Of a stretch of 64,000 nt of DNA, positions 1 through 8,307 are shown piece after piece. The DNA is from Rhodococcus yunnanensis NBRC 103083. GTDB lineage: Bacteria; Actinomycetota; Actinomycetes; Mycobacteriales; Mycobacteriaceae. A program made the position numbers and the translations under genes. The notes below the pieces were generated by a model. That model was not told the DNA's origin. It saw only the letters and a list, made by a program, of their open reading frames with translations, and did not search any database. Location of the stretch: assembly GCF_001895005.1 (NCBI RefSeq), contig NZ_BCXH01000001.1, positions 744,001-808,000 of the forward strand. The letters are read 5' to 3'. Every line of letters starts with the position of its first letter. Positions within the stretch are counted from its first letter, which is position 1.

Positions 1-803
1 ATGCCCTTGCCGTACAGGATGTCGAACTCGGCCTGCTTGAACGGCGGAGCAACCTTGTTCTTGACGACCTTGACGCGAGTACGGTTACCGACCGCTTCGG
101 TTCCGTCTTTCAAGGTCTCGATACGACGGACGTCGAGGCGAACCGAGGAGTAGAACTTCAGCGCCTTACCACCGGTGGTGGTCTCCGGGGATCCGAACAT
201 GACGCCGATCTTCTCGCGCAGCTGGTTGATGAAGATCGCGGTGGTGCCCGAGTTGCTGAGAGCACCGGTCATCTTGCGCAGCGCCTGGCTCATCAGACGA
301 GCCTGCAGACCGACGTGGCTGTCACCCATCTCGCCCTCGATCTCGGCACGCGGAACGAGCGCTGCCACCGAGTCGATGACCAGGATGTCGAGTGCGCCGG
401 AACGGATCAGCATGTCTGCGATCTCCAGCGCCTGCTCACCGGTGTCCGGCTGCGAGACCAACAGTGCGTCGGTGTCGACTCCGAGCTTTGCCGCGTAGTC
501 GGGATCGAGAGCGTGCTCTGCGTCGATGAACGCGGCGATTCCACCGTTGCGCTGTGCGTTGGCGACAGCGTGGAGTGCAACGGTCGTCTTACCCGAGGAC
601 TCAGGGCCGTAGATCTCGACGACGCGTCCACGCGGCAACCCACCGATGCCGAGTGCGATGTCCAGTGCGATCGAGCCGGTCGGGATGACAGCGATCGGCT
701 GACGAACCTCGTCACCGAGGCGCATCACCGATCCCTTGCCGAAGTTCTTGTCGATCTGCGAGAGGGCGAGATCGAGCGCTTTGTCGCGATCGTATGCAGG
801 CAT
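1..803 (-). CDS. recA: Recombinase RecA, 3' end cut by window edge
   Basis: RecA is the ATP-dependent strand-exchange protein of homologous recombination and the co-protease that triggers LexA self-cleavage. The visible 267 codons begin [20 protein letters not shown] and contain the Walker A motif GPESSGKTT, the segment [20 protein letters not shown] (Walker B region) and the [19 protein letters not shown] loop region. A RecA is about 345 residues, so roughly the last 80 lie outside the window. The ATG at 803 is preceded by AAGGAG at a good distance. No intein is seen in the visible part, unlike M. tuberculosis RecA. recX would be expected next, off the window. Confidence 0.98.
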   Translation of the reverse strand, partial: MPAYDRDKALDLALSQIDKNFGKGSVMRLGDEVRQPIAVIPTGSIALDIALGIGGLPRGRVVEIYGPESSGKTTVALHAVANAQRNGGIAAFIDAEHALDPDYAAKLGVDTDALLVSQPDTGEQALEIADMLIRSGALDILVIDSVAALVPRAEIEGEMGDSHVGLQARLMSQALRKMTGALSNSGTTAIFINQLREKIGVMFGSPETTTGGKALKFYSSVRLDVRRIETLKDGTEAVGNRTRVKVVKNKVAPPFKQAEFDILYGKG

Positions 804-844
804 CGTGATCTCCTTGTTTGGTCTGATTCAGCGTGTTGGCGGTA

Positions 845-867
845 ACGGTAGAGCGAGGTACCGACAA
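845..867 (-). promoter_or_regulatory. RecA-NDp-type (PafBC) promoter of recA
   Basis: The minus strand reads TTGTCGGTA, eight bases, then TACCGT. This fits the mycobacterial DNA-damage promoter motif TTGTCRGTG-N8-TANNNT with one mismatch in the upstream box and the exact spacing. It lies about 42 bases before the recA ATG, so a transcript from it would have a short leader. In mycobacteria this class of promoter is activated by PafBC independently of LexA. Match and spacing are seen directly; PafBC control is inferred. Confidence 0.75.
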
Positions 868-941
868 GAACCGCTCTTCGGTCGTTCCGCGGGCTCCACG
901 CTTACGTCAGACCGTTGTACAACCGAATGACACAAGCATAG

Positions 942-957
942 GGGAACACCTGTTCGA
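942..957 (-). promoter_or_regulatory. LexA (SOS) box upstream of recA
   Basis: The minus strand contains TCGAACAGGTGTTCCC, matching the actinobacterial SOS box TCGAAC-N4-GTTCGA in all but the last two positions. It lies about 140 bases upstream of the recA start and about 75 bases upstream of the NDp-type promoter, so recA appears to have both an SOS-controlled and a LexA-independent promoter, as in mycobacteria. Confidence 0.75.
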
Positions 958-992
958 TTGCGCGCAGCGGCCAGGCGACACGCCGAAGTTTT

Positions 993-1187
993 TCACCACC
1001 GCGTGCGGGGAACGTCGAATTCGCTGCACAGCGCACGCCAGACATCGCGCGGATCGACTCCGGCTTCGATGGCCTCGGCACCGGTCTGCCCGTTCAAGCT
1101 GTGAATGACGTGGTCTACGAGGATCGAATCTCCTCGCATCTGCCCGAATTCTTCCGACAACAACTCACGAAACTCGGTCAGGCGCAC
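993..1187 (-). CDS. DUF3046 small protein
   Basis: A 64-residue protein starting at GTG (MRLTEFRELLSEEFG), with RGDSILVDHVIHSLNGQTGA in the middle and a DPRDVWRALCSEFDVP-type C-terminus. This is the DUF3046 family, which sits directly upstream of recA across Actinobacteria (Rv2738c in M. tuberculosis). Function is unknown. It starts three bases after the glycosyltransferase stop codon, so the two are probably co-transcribed, and it ends about 190 bases before recA, in the stretch that holds the recA promoters. Confidence 0.85.
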   Translation of the reverse strand: MRLTEFRELLSEEFGQMRGDSILVDHVIHSLNGQTGAEAIEAGVDPRDVWRALCSEFDVPRTRW

Positions 1188-1190
1188 ACC

Positions 1191-2378
1191 TCAACCGTAA
1201 CCGATTTCGGATCGGCCGAGCACGCGGCGGCACACCGCCACCGGGTCTTCGACGTCGCCTGCGCCGGCGGCGGCCTCGCCTGCTGCACGCTCGAATGTCG
1301 AATCACCCAGCACACGCTGTACGGCGTCGCCGATCGCGTCGGCGCTCGGCGGACGGACGATCAGCGCGCTGCCTTGCCTGGCCGCTCGGTTGGCCAACTC
1401 CCACTGATCTCCGCCGCCGGGGATCGCGACGACGGGAACACCGTGGATGAGCGACTTCGCCAGCAGACCGTGCCCGCCTCCGCAGACGACGGCATCGGCC
1501 TGGCGCAGCAGGTCGTCCTGGCGACCGAGACCTGCCCGCACCCAGCTCGGCAGATCGGCAGGCGGGTCGTCGAGCATGGATGCGACAACCCGAACCCCGT
1601 GTCCTGCGAGCCCCTCCACCGTTGCTTCGAGCATCCCCTGTGCGCCGGTGAATGCTGTCGACGGCGCCACCATCACGATCGGATCGGAACCTGGCGGAAC
1701 CTCGAGTGTGGAGGTGGTCGGCTCCCACAGGAGCGGTCCGACGATGTGCGCTTCGGACGGCCAATCCGGTCGCGGTACCTCGAGCGCGGGAATCGTGGCG
1801 ATCAGACGCGCGGCGGGGCCGGGGTCCTCGGATGGCAGCCCGACGCTTCGCCTGGCTACTCCACGTTGGGCCTTGCCCTGGGCGATGGATCGCCCGGTGG
1901 CCTTGCGCATCAGCGTGTCCCGCAGTCTGCCTCGCACGCCGACCCCTGGTGCGAGACCGCTTCCGATGGGAGGCAGCCCTTTCGACGGCGCATACAACGG
2001 GTGTGGCGACAGTTCGACCCACGTGATCCCGAGCCGCTCCGCGGCAAGGCCTCCACCTGCAGTCAGGATGTCGGACACCACCAGATCGGCGCCCACCTCG
2101 TCCAGGTCGGGGAAGAGTTCGGTGGAGATGAACGCCGCGCGCGAGTGGATACGCTGGCCCGCGTCCATGTCGTCGTCCTGCGGTCGAGGTGCGAGCCCCT
2201 TGAGCAGCCGCGTGTCGATTCCCACGCGTCGCCCGGCGTCGATCCATCGCCTGCCGGTGAACAGCACCGCTTCGTCTCCTGCTGCAAGGAATCTCAGGCA
2301 CAACGCGATCGCCGGAAACGCATGCCCTGGATCCGGCCCCGCCACCACCGCTACTCGCACGCGCCCAGCGTGCCACAT
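1191..2378 (-). CDS. UGT/MurG-type glycosyltransferase (Rv2739c-like)
   Basis: A 395-residue GT-B fold glycosyltransferase. The N-terminal strand and loop VRVAVVAGPDPGHAFPAIAL is typical of UGT and antibiotic glycosyltransferases, and the C-terminal half has the donor-binding stretch QADAVVCGGGHGLLAKSLIH and GVPVVAIPGGGDQWELANR. The acceptor is unknown. Its position between DUF3046 and the upstream gene matches Rv2739c. The start could be the ATG at 2378 or the GTG at 2360 (VRVAVVAG); neither has a clear ribosome-binding site. The gene before it, glpD, ends 12 bases upstream, although glpD and this gene are far apart in M. tuberculosis. Confidence 0.8.
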   Translation of the reverse strand: MWHAGRVRVAVVAGPDPGHAFPAIALCLRFLAAGDEAVLFTGRRWIDAGRRVGIDTRLLKGLAPRPQDDDMDAGQRIHSRAAFISTELFPDLDEVGADLVVSDILTAGGGLAAERLGITWVELSPHPLYAPSKGLPPIGSGLAPGVGVRGRLRDTLMRKATGRSIAQGKAQRGVARRSVGLPSEDPGPAARLIATIPALEVPRPDWPSEAHIVGPLLWEPTTSTLEVPPGSDPIVMVAPSTAFTGAQGMLEATVEGLAGHGVRVVASMLDDPPADLPSWVRAGLGRQDDLLRQADAVVCGGGHGLLAKSLIHGVPVVAIPGGGDQWELANRAARQGSALIVRPPSADAIGDAVQRVLGDSTFERAAGEAAAGAGDVEDPVAVCRRVLGRSEIGYG

Positions 2379-2390
2379 GACCGAGCGATG

Positions 2391-3923
2391 CTATGGCTGC
2401 GCGGTGAGAATTCGCGTCGCGGCGTCCACCGCTCGCTCACGGTCCGATTCGACCAGTCCGATTCGAGTGCGCCGGTCGAGTAGATCGGCTACCGAGCGTG
2501 CGCCTTCGTACCGCACCGAGAACTCGAACTCGGCCGGGCATACATCGATTCCATCGCCGATCGGCGCGAGACCGTTCGGCATCCCGTCGGCGAGCGCGAC
2601 CACCAACGCTGCCTCCGACCCGTACCGACGGGCGAGCGTCGAGGACGCAGAGACCGCAAACCCGGGCGGTAACGCGCCGACGAGCGGAATCGACGCCGTT
2701 ATGCACGGGCCCGCGACTTGTCCCGTCGCCGCGACCGCGGTGTCGACGGCGTCCTGTGCCATTCGCCGATACGTCGTGAGCTTGCCGCCGACGACCCCGA
2801 TCGGTCCGGTTCCGTCGTCGAGAACGGCGTGACGACGGGAGACGTCGGCGGTCACGCCGCTGCCCGAATCGAGAAGCGGCCGGAGTCCGGCGAAGGCCCC
2901 GACGACATCGGACAGCGTAGGCGCCGGATCGACCGCGGTGCCGAGAACATCGAGCAAGAACTCGATCTCGGGGTCCGTTGCCCGCGGTACATCGGGAATC
3001 GGGCCGTCGGCAGCTTCGTCGGTAAGTCCGACATATACGCGCCCCAGCGGCGCCGGCAGCGCGAACACGAACCGATTACGTTCTCCCGGAATCGGAATGG
3101 TGAGCGAGCAACTCAGGCCACCGAACGTCGATGCGTCGAAGACGAGATGAGTGCCTCGACTGGGACGCAGAGTGATGCGTGGATCGACCTCACCTGCCCA
3201 GACTCCTGCTGCATTGATCACCACACGTGCTCGAACGTCGGTGGTGGAGCCCGTGACGACGTCGGTGAGGGTCGCCGAGGTGCGGTCCGCCTTCGACACC
3301 GATACTCCGGTCAGAATCTTCGCGCCGTACAACGCGGCAGTCCTGGCTACCGCGACCACGAGCCGCGCGTCGTCGACGAGTTGCCCGTCCCAGGCCATCA
3401 GTCCTCCGCGCAGCCCGGCCCTGCGCACGGTGGGAGCTTCGGAGATCACGGCGGCAGGATCGATCGTCCGTGAGTTCGGGAGCACCGACGACGGCGTACC
3501 CGTCGCACGCCGAAGTGCGTCACCGGCGAGGAATCCGGCGCGCACGAGCGCACTGTTCGAACGCGGCATGCCGCGAACGAGTGGAACGACCTGCGGGAGC
3601 GGTTTCACCAGATGCGGCGCAGTCCGAGTCATCAGGATTCCGCGCTCGACGGCGCTCTCGTGCGCGATCGCAACATTCCCCGAAGCGAGATAGCGAAGCC
3701 CTCCGTGGACGAGCTTGGAGCTCCACCTACTCGTTCCGAAAGCGAGGTCGTGCTTCTCGACCAATGCCACCCGCAGCCCGCGCGATGCTGCGTCCAGCGC
3801 GATTCCCGTACCGGTTATTCCTCCACCGACAACGAGGACGTCCACTGTCTCGCCGTCGAACAGTGCGCCGAGTTCACGCCGACGGCGGTCGCCGTTCAGC
3901 GCCGAACTCGCTGACACATCCAC
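2391..3923 (-). CDS. glpD: Aerobic glycerol-3-phosphate dehydrogenase
   Basis: FAD enzyme that oxidises sn-glycerol 3-phosphate to dihydroxyacetone phosphate and passes electrons to quinone at the membrane. The 510-residue protein has the dinucleotide-binding motif VVGGGITGTGIALDAASRG near residue 32, then the GlpD signature GTSRWSSKLVHGGLRYL. GTG start; the preceding TetR stop codon overlaps this start (TAGTG), so the two are translationally coupled. The order glpD, TetR, flavoprotein, lipid kinase is that of Rv2249c-Rv2252, where glpD is called glpD1. Confidence 0.93.
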   Translation of the reverse strand: MDVSASSALNGDRRRRELGALFDGETVDVLVVGGGITGTGIALDAASRGLRVALVEKHDLAFGTSRWSSKLVHGGLRYLASGNVAIAHESAVERGILMTRTAPHLVKPLPQVVPLVRGMPRSNSALVRAGFLAGDALRRATGTPSSVLPNSRTIDPAAVISEAPTVRRAGLRGGLMAWDGQLVDDARLVVAVARTAALYGAKILTGVSVSKADRTSATLTDVVTGSTTDVRARVVINAAGVWAGEVDPRITLRPSRGTHLVFDASTFGGLSCSLTIPIPGERNRFVFALPAPLGRVYVGLTDEAADGPIPDVPRATDPEIEFLLDVLGTAVDPAPTLSDVVGAFAGLRPLLDSGSGVTADVSRRHAVLDDGTGPIGVVGGKLTTYRRMAQDAVDTAVAATGQVAGPCITASIPLVGALPPGFAVSASSTLARRYGSEAALVVALADGMPNGLAPIGDGIDVCPAEFEFSVRYEGARSVADLLDRRTRIGLVESDRERAVDAATRILTAQP

Positions 3924-4534
3924 TAGAGCCGGGGTCTCAGATACACATCGACGGCGTAGACGAGTTCTGCGACCAGATCGTCCCCCGAAATTCTGCTGCT
4001 CACCATCTCCGCGGATTGCACCGCCGATTGAACCATCAGCAGCAGGACCGTGGCCACATGCACCGGCACACCGTCACGAATGGACGAATCACGTTGACCC
4101 CGTTCGATTATCGGGACAAGTGCGTCGATGATGAGAGACTGACTCGTACCGAGCCGATGCAGGATGTACGTCGCCAGGATGTCGGGGTCGGAACGAAGTA
4201 TCTTGACGAACAGCGGGTGAAGTCGAATGCCGTCGGCGACCACCGATACTGCCGACGAGATCTGCTCCCGCGCAGAAGCATCTTGATCGAACGACGGCAT
4301 GACGGAGCCGATTTCGCGGGTGAGAAGACTCGATACCACCGCCCGCGTGTCGGCCCACCGCCGATAGACAGTGGGGCGAGAGACCTTGGCGCGGCGCGCG
4401 ATCTCCGCCAGTGTCGTTCGGCGGACGCCATATTCGAGGATGCATGATCTCGCAGCGTCGAGAACCTGGTCATCGACCGATTGCGACGCCGCGGAAGTAG
4501 AAGTGACGTCCTCGACGACGGACGGCTCTGCCAC
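3923..4534 (-). CDS. TetR-family regulator, Rv2250c-like
   Basis: A 203-residue TetR repressor. The helix-turn-helix lies at about residues 40-62 (TTLAEIARRAKVSRPTVYRR) followed by an all-helical ligand and dimer domain. GTG start. It reads into glpD with overlapping stop and start codons and is divergent from the flavoprotein gene at 4605. The 70-base gap between them has a candidate operator at 4570-4594. It probably controls both arms in response to a lipid or glycerol-phosphate signal; the ligand is unknown. Confidence 0.88.
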   Translation of the reverse strand: MAEPSVVEDVTSTSAASQSVDDQVLDAARSCILEYGVRRTTLAEIARRAKVSRPTVYRRWADTRAVVSSLLTREIGSVMPSFDQDASAREQISSAVSVVADGIRLHPLFVKILRSDPDILATYILHRLGTSQSLIIDALVPIIERGQRDSSIRDGVPVHVATVLLLMVQSAVQSAEMVSSRISGDDLVAELVYAVDVYLRPRL

Positions 4535-4569
4535 CAGTACACCCCGTTCACAACTTTACGAACATCCGA

Positions 4570-4594
4570 GTTACAAACAACTATGTTGTGTAAC
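4570..4594. promoter_or_regulatory. Candidate TetR operator
   Basis: An inverted repeat with perfect GTTACA and TGTAAC outer arms and a CAAC/GTTG inner pair lies ten bases before the ATG of the flavoprotein gene. It covers a possible -10 element (TATGTT at 4583). Its place between divergent genes, one of them a TetR repressor, suggests it is the autoregulatory operator. Pattern seen; binding inferred. Confidence 0.5.
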
Positions 4595-4604
4595 ACTATA
4601 GATC

Positions 4605-6236
4605 ATGCCTGAACATACTCCGGTGGAGTTGCCCGCAGCGCGTCCGTCGATGATGGCATGGGACGCGTGGGGATCTCAGGAGAATCGGCGACCCTTGACC
4701 GCACACACCCGCTCGGTCCTCCGATCGATCTTGGGCATCACCGCTCAGGACGAACCGCCGAAGTCCGAACACGACGTTCGCCTACGGCCGAGCACTCTGA
4801 CCGGGGACAGCATCCAGGCGCTCGCAACCATCGTCGGCGTCGATCACGTGACGACCGACGATGCGGTGCGCATCCTTCACCTGGGTGGCAAGAGCACCAT
4901 CGACTTGCTTCGACGCCGAAACGACGAAGTTCACCAAGCCCCGGACGCCGTCGTGTTCCCGGCCGGTCGCACCGATATCGAGTCCTTGTTGGCCTTCTGC
5001 AGCGACAACTCGATCGCAGTGGTGCCGTTCGGTGGAGGCACCAGCGTCGTCGGCGGCCTCGATCCCGTACGCGAGTGGTTCGACGACGTGATCGCAGTGA
5101 GCCTGCGCCGGATGCGTGGGATGACAGATCTCGACACCGTGTCTCGGACGGCGACGTTCCAAGCAGGCGTCACCGGGCCCGAGGCCGAGGAAATGCTGGG
5201 TCGTCACGGTCTCACCCTCGGTCATTTCCCTCAGTCGTTCCAGTACGCCACGATCGGCGGATTCGCGGCCACGCGGTCCTCCGGCCAGGCTTCGGCCGGT
5301 TACGGGAGATTCGACGACATGGTCCAGGCGCTGACGGTGGTCACTCCCATCGGGACCGTCGAGCCGGGCCGCACGGCCCCCGCCTCCGCTGCAGGCCCCG
5401 ACATCCGCCAGGTGTTCCTCGGCTCCGAGGGCACCCTCGGGATCGTCACCGACGTCACCGTCCGAGCCCGCGAGCTCCCGGAGACCACCACGTACCGCGC
5501 CTGGAGGTTCGACGACTTCGCGGCAGGTGCAGAGGCATTCCGCGTCCTGGCCGCAGTCTCGTCCCGCCCGACAGTGATGAGACTGTCGGACGAGACCGAG
5601 ACCGGAATCAACGCCGCGATGTCGGAATCGTCGGTGGTGGACGCCTCGCACGGAGGATGTCTGGCCATCACGACATTCGACGGCTCAGCCGAGGACGTGG
5701 CGGCACGAATGTCGGTTGCGGAATCGATTCTGGTGCACGGAGGCGCGCACCCGGTCGACGAGGCTGCGGCCCGCGCGTGGGAACACGGACGTTTCGACGG
5801 TCCGTATCTACGCGACGCGCTGCTCGACGTCGGCGCATTGGCCGAGACTCTGGAAACAGCGACGAACTGGAGTCGGTTGACGCACGTCCGTTCTGCGGTG
5901 ACGTCGGCGCTCACCGAATCACTTCGCGGCGCAGGGACTCCCCCGGTCGTTCTGTGCCATATCTCCCACGTGTACGAGACGGGTGCATCCCTGTACTTCA
6001 CGGTGGTGTGCGCTGCCGCCGCGGACCCGATCACCCAATGGCGAGATGCGAAAGCTGCGGCAACCGATGCGATGATCGCCGCCGGAGCTACGCTGACGCA
6101 TCACCATGCGGTGGGCCGCGATCACCGCGACTGGATGGTGCAGGAGATCGGTCCCGTGGGCGCAGCGGTACTACGGGCCATCAAATCGGCGGTCGATCCC
6201 GCAGGAGTACTCAATCCTGGCAAGCTGATCCCATGA
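4605..6236 (+). CDS. FAD-linked oxidase, alkyl-DHAP synthase-like (Rv2251-like)
   Basis: A 543-residue flavoprotein of the VAO/PCMH family. The FAD-binding domain contains VVPFGGGTSVVGGLDP (about residues 140-156) and GHFPQSFQYATIGGFAATRS (about 205-225), and the C-terminus ends in DPAGVLNPGKL. The family includes alkyldihydroxyacetone-phosphate synthase, D-lactate dehydrogenase and glycolate oxidase; the N-terminal stretch and the neighbours favour the ADPS-like branch. It overlaps the next gene by ATGA. The arrangement with glpD, TetR and lipid kinase suggests a role in glycerophospholipid or ether-lipid precursor metabolism. The exact substrate is not known. Confidence 0.82.
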   Translation: MPEHTPVELPAARPSMMAWDAWGSQENRRPLTAHTRSVLRSILGITAQDEPPKSEHDVRLRPSTLTGDSIQALATIVGVDHVTTDDAVRILHLGGKSTIDLLRRRNDEVHQAPDAVVFPAGRTDIESLLAFCSDNSIAVVPFGGGTSVVGGLDPVREWFDDVIAVSLRRMRGMTDLDTVSRTATFQAGVTGPEAEEMLGRHGLTLGHFPQSFQYATIGGFAATRSSGQASAGYGRFDDMVQALTVVTPIGTVEPGRTAPASAAGPDIRQVFLGSEGTLGIVTDVTVRARELPETTTYRAWRFDDFAAGAEAFRVLAAVSSRPTVMRLSDETETGINAAMSESSVVDASHGGCLAITTFDGSAEDVAARMSVAESILVHGGAHPVDEAAARAWEHGRFDGPYLRDALLDVGALAETLETATNWSRLTHVRSAVTSALTESLRGAGTPPVVLCHISHVYETGASLYFTVVCAAAADPITQWRDAKAAATDAMIAAGATLTHHHAVGRDHRDWMVQEIGPVGAAVLRAIKSAVDPAGVLNPGKLIP

Positions 6237-7144
6237 CTCGTTCGGTGACGGTACTGACCAACCCCACCGCGGGCAGTGGCCGCGCGCCGAGTATCGCCGC
6301 CGCAGCGACGGAGCGAATGAGGGAACGAGGACTCGAGGTCAATTCCATCGAGAGTCGAACCCCTGGAGAAGCTCTCGACGCAACCAAGCGGGTCGTCGGT
6401 TCGGGAACGGGCACGCTGGTCGTCGTCGGCGGCGACGGCATGGTCAATCTCGCGCTGCAAGCCGTCGCGACCACCGCCACTGCACTTGCAGTCGTGCCGG
6501 CAGGAACGGGCAACGACCTTGCCAGGGCACTCGGCGTTCCGCTCGACAGCCCCGTCGCGGCCGCGGACATCGTCGTGGACGACCGACGACGGACGATGGA
6601 TCTGGGCCGCGCGGACAACCGATGGTTCGCCACGGTCCTCTCCAGCGGTTTCGACAGCCTCGTCACCGAGCGCGCCAATCGACTTCGGTGGCCACGCGGC
6701 CCGTTGCGATACAACCTGGCCATGCTGCTCGAGCTGGCCCGTCTACACCCGATCACCTATTCCATCGAACTCGACGACCGCACACTGGAATTGGATGCCA
6801 CGCTCGTGACCGTCGGCAACGGACGCACCTACGGCGGCGGAATGGCCATCTGCCCCACCGCACGCGTCGACGACGGTCTGCTCGACGTCACCGTCGTGCG
6901 TGCCTGCTCCAGGACTCGGCTGGTCCGACTGTCGCCGACGCTCTACAAGGGGACGCACGTGCTGTTGCCGGAGGTGGACACCTACCGATCTCGTCGGGTG
7001 ACCCTGTCCGCGCCCGGCGTGGCCGCCTATGCCGACGGCGAGAGATTCCGTGTGCTTCCGGTGCACCTCGAAGCCGTTCCCCGAGCGGTGAACGTCCTCG
7101 TCGGCGACCGGTTCTCCTCGGACGGAACCACTACAGCTTCGTGA
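6233..7144 (+). CDS. Diacylglycerol kinase-like lipid kinase (Rv2252-like)
   Basis: A 303-residue DAGK-catalytic-domain protein. It has NPTAGSG near the N-terminus, the GGDG nucleotide-binding motif near residue 65 (VVGGDGMVNLALQAV), and VPAGTGNDLARALGVP a little later, all hallmarks of the DgkB/YegS family. The M. tuberculosis counterpart Rv2252 phosphorylates diacylglycerol and feeds phosphatidylinositol mannoside synthesis. The ATG overlaps the flavoprotein stop (ATGA), so the two are one operon. Its 3' end overlaps a small gene on the other strand by 14 bases. Confidence 0.9.
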   Translation: MTRSVTVLTNPTAGSGRAPSIAAAATERMRERGLEVNSIESRTPGEALDATKRVVGSGTGTLVVVGGDGMVNLALQAVATTATALAVVPAGTGNDLARALGVPLDSPVAAADIVVDDRRRTMDLGRADNRWFATVLSSGFDSLVTERANRLRWPRGPLRYNLAMLLELARLHPITYSIELDDRTLELDATLVTVGNGRTYGGGMAICPTARVDDGLLDVTVVRACSRTRLVRLSPTLYKGTHVLLPEVDTYRSRRVTLSAPGVAAYADGERFRVLPVHLEAVPRAVNVLVGDRFSSDGTTTAS

Positions 7145-7304
7145 GATCGCGGTTCTCTCCCGACGTGATCGCTTTGACGAGCCAGTAGAGGCCAAGCACG
7201 ATCGCCGCGGCGACGGCCACCCAGAACAGGCCCTTGATCACAGCCCCGAGCACCGCGAACGCAATCCATACCAGGACGATGATCCCCAGAATCTTCCAGA
7301 ACAT
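7131..7304 (-). CDS. Small two-helix membrane protein
   Basis: A 57-residue, very hydrophobic protein starting MFWKILGIIVLVWIAFAVLG, with two predicted membrane helices and a short charged C-terminus (GENRDLTKL). The ATG at 7304 is preceded by AAGGGAA at a good distance, so I prefer it to the more upstream in-frame start at 7331. It is convergent with and overlaps the lipid kinase gene. Similar short membrane proteins are common in Actinobacteria; function unknown. Confidence 0.7.
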   Translation of the reverse strand: MFWKILGIIVLVWIAFAVLGAVIKGLFWVAVAAAIVLGLYWLVKAITSGENRDLTKL

Positions 7305-7420
7305 ATTTTCATTCCCTTCCTCGTGTCTCACTCGATCCTGGCACGATCGAGACGCGAAACCACCAGGTCGGCAACGAATTCAGGGAAAGATGGGGGAACA
7401 CCCTGAGGGTCTGTGCGGAG

Positions 7421-7472
7421 TAGCGGCGGGACTTCAGGAGTAGCGGCGGGTCTTCAGGAGTGGCGGCGGCGG
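7421..7472. repeat. 20-bp tandem repeat over the end of pspM
   Basis: Two 20-base units (tagcggcgggacttcaggag at 7421 and a one-base variant at 7441) followed by a partial third unit. The TCA complement of the pspM stop codon (7454-7456) lies within the second unit, so the repeat duplicates the last bases of the gene just beyond its stop. Confidence 0.85.
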
Positions 7473-8287
7473 ATCTCGGCCAACTCGGCCAACGCGGTCG
7501 CCCAACCCTCCAGCCGATCGGTAGCCGAGGTCAACTCGGCTCGACGCACATCGACCGAACTCATCGGCAGACGAGCGGGCGCCGTCAGGCGCGCGGCAGC
7601 AGCGACCAACTCCTCGTACTGATCGACGCCGGACTCGAGATCGTGTGCCGCGCCGCTGATCGCCGACTCCAGATGGGCAGCTGCCCTCGCATTGGACTCC
7701 GCGGCGCGTTCCATCGATACGACATCGCCTGCCATGGCACGCAGAGCTGCGGCGGCACCCTCGGCGACCTCCATCGTGTCGGCAAGGTCAGCGGGGTCCA
7801 CCGACTCCGAGCGCGACAGAACGCCGCTCAACTCGTAGAGGCTCCGCTGGGCACCCGCAAGCCGCTGCAACGGTTCGTGCGCAGCGGAGGTACGTGCAGG
7901 CAGCGCTGTCCGGCCAGGCCGTTGCGGCGGGAGCGGTTGAGCCCGCAGCCGCCGGAAACGGCCGACTGCGAACACCGCCGGAACCGCGAACAACATCGCG
8001 GTGCCGCCCGTCGCGAGCATCATCCATTCCGGTGCCGACGCCGCCGCAAGACCAACGGTGGACGCGGTGGACACTCCCGACGCTCCACCCAGCCAGGACC
8101 CGCGTCGGCGTGCACGCCGTATCCGTCGAATCTGCTTCTGCCGCGGATCGTTCCATCTGCCTGCCGCGTCGACCATCGACTCGCCGAACCGACGCGCGCC
8201 GTCGGCCGCGGCGCGCACACTCGACACGGACTCGGAAACGGACATGGCCGACCGCGTGTGCGGTCGGCCATGGTTGTGAGTGTTCAC
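7454..8287 (-). CDS. pspM: PspM-like membrane partner of PspA (Rv2743c-like)
   Basis: A 277-residue protein with a basic N-terminal region, two adjacent membrane helices at about residues 50-100 (TVGLAAASAPEWMMLATGG, TAMLFAVPAVFAVG) and a long Ala-rich, probably coiled-coil C-terminal half. Position and topology match Rv2743c (PspM), the integral membrane protein of the mycobacterial ClgR-PspA-PspM stress system. The GTG at 8287 is 20 bases after the pspA stop. An alternative ATG at 8245 (MSVSESVSSVRAAA) lies at the edge of a strong hairpin. No homolog of the fourth mycobacterial gene, Rv2742c, follows. Confidence 0.75.
   Translation of the reverse strand: MNTHNHGRPHTRSAMSVSESVSSVRAAADGARRFGESMVDAAGRWNDPRQKQIRRIRRARRRGSWLGGASGVSTASTVGLAAASAPEWMMLATGGTAMLFAVPAVFAVGRFRRLRAQPLPPQRPGRTALPARTSAAHEPLQRLAGAQRSLYELSGVLSRSESVDPADLADTMEVAEGAAAALRAMAGDVVSMERAAESNARAAAHLESAISGAAHDLESGVDQYEELVAAAARLTAPARLPMSSVDVRRAELTSATDRLEGWATALAELAEIRRRHS
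8243..8272. terminator. Perfect hairpin between pspA and pspM
   Basis: Thirteen perfectly paired bases (catggccgaccgc with its complement) around a four-base loop at 8256-8259. It lies between the pspA stop (8308) and the downstream gene and spans the alternative pspM ATG at 8245. There is no T-run. It could be a partial terminator lowering pspM relative to pspA, an mRNA-processing site, or a structure that controls the pspM start. Confidence 0.55.
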
Positions 8288-8307
8288 CGTTCTCGTACTG
8301 CTCCGGC

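Noticed and set aside
1..803. Possible intein in recA, as in M. tuberculosis
   Set aside because: The visible 267 codons read continuously as normal RecA, including the Walker A region; an insertion beyond the window cannot be excluded but none is seen.
4658..7144. Very long open frame (828 codons) overlapping the flavoprotein and lipid kinase genes
   Set aside because: It is Arg/Gly-rich in composition, has no recognisable domain and runs in a different frame over two well-supported genes; a GC-rich shadow frame.
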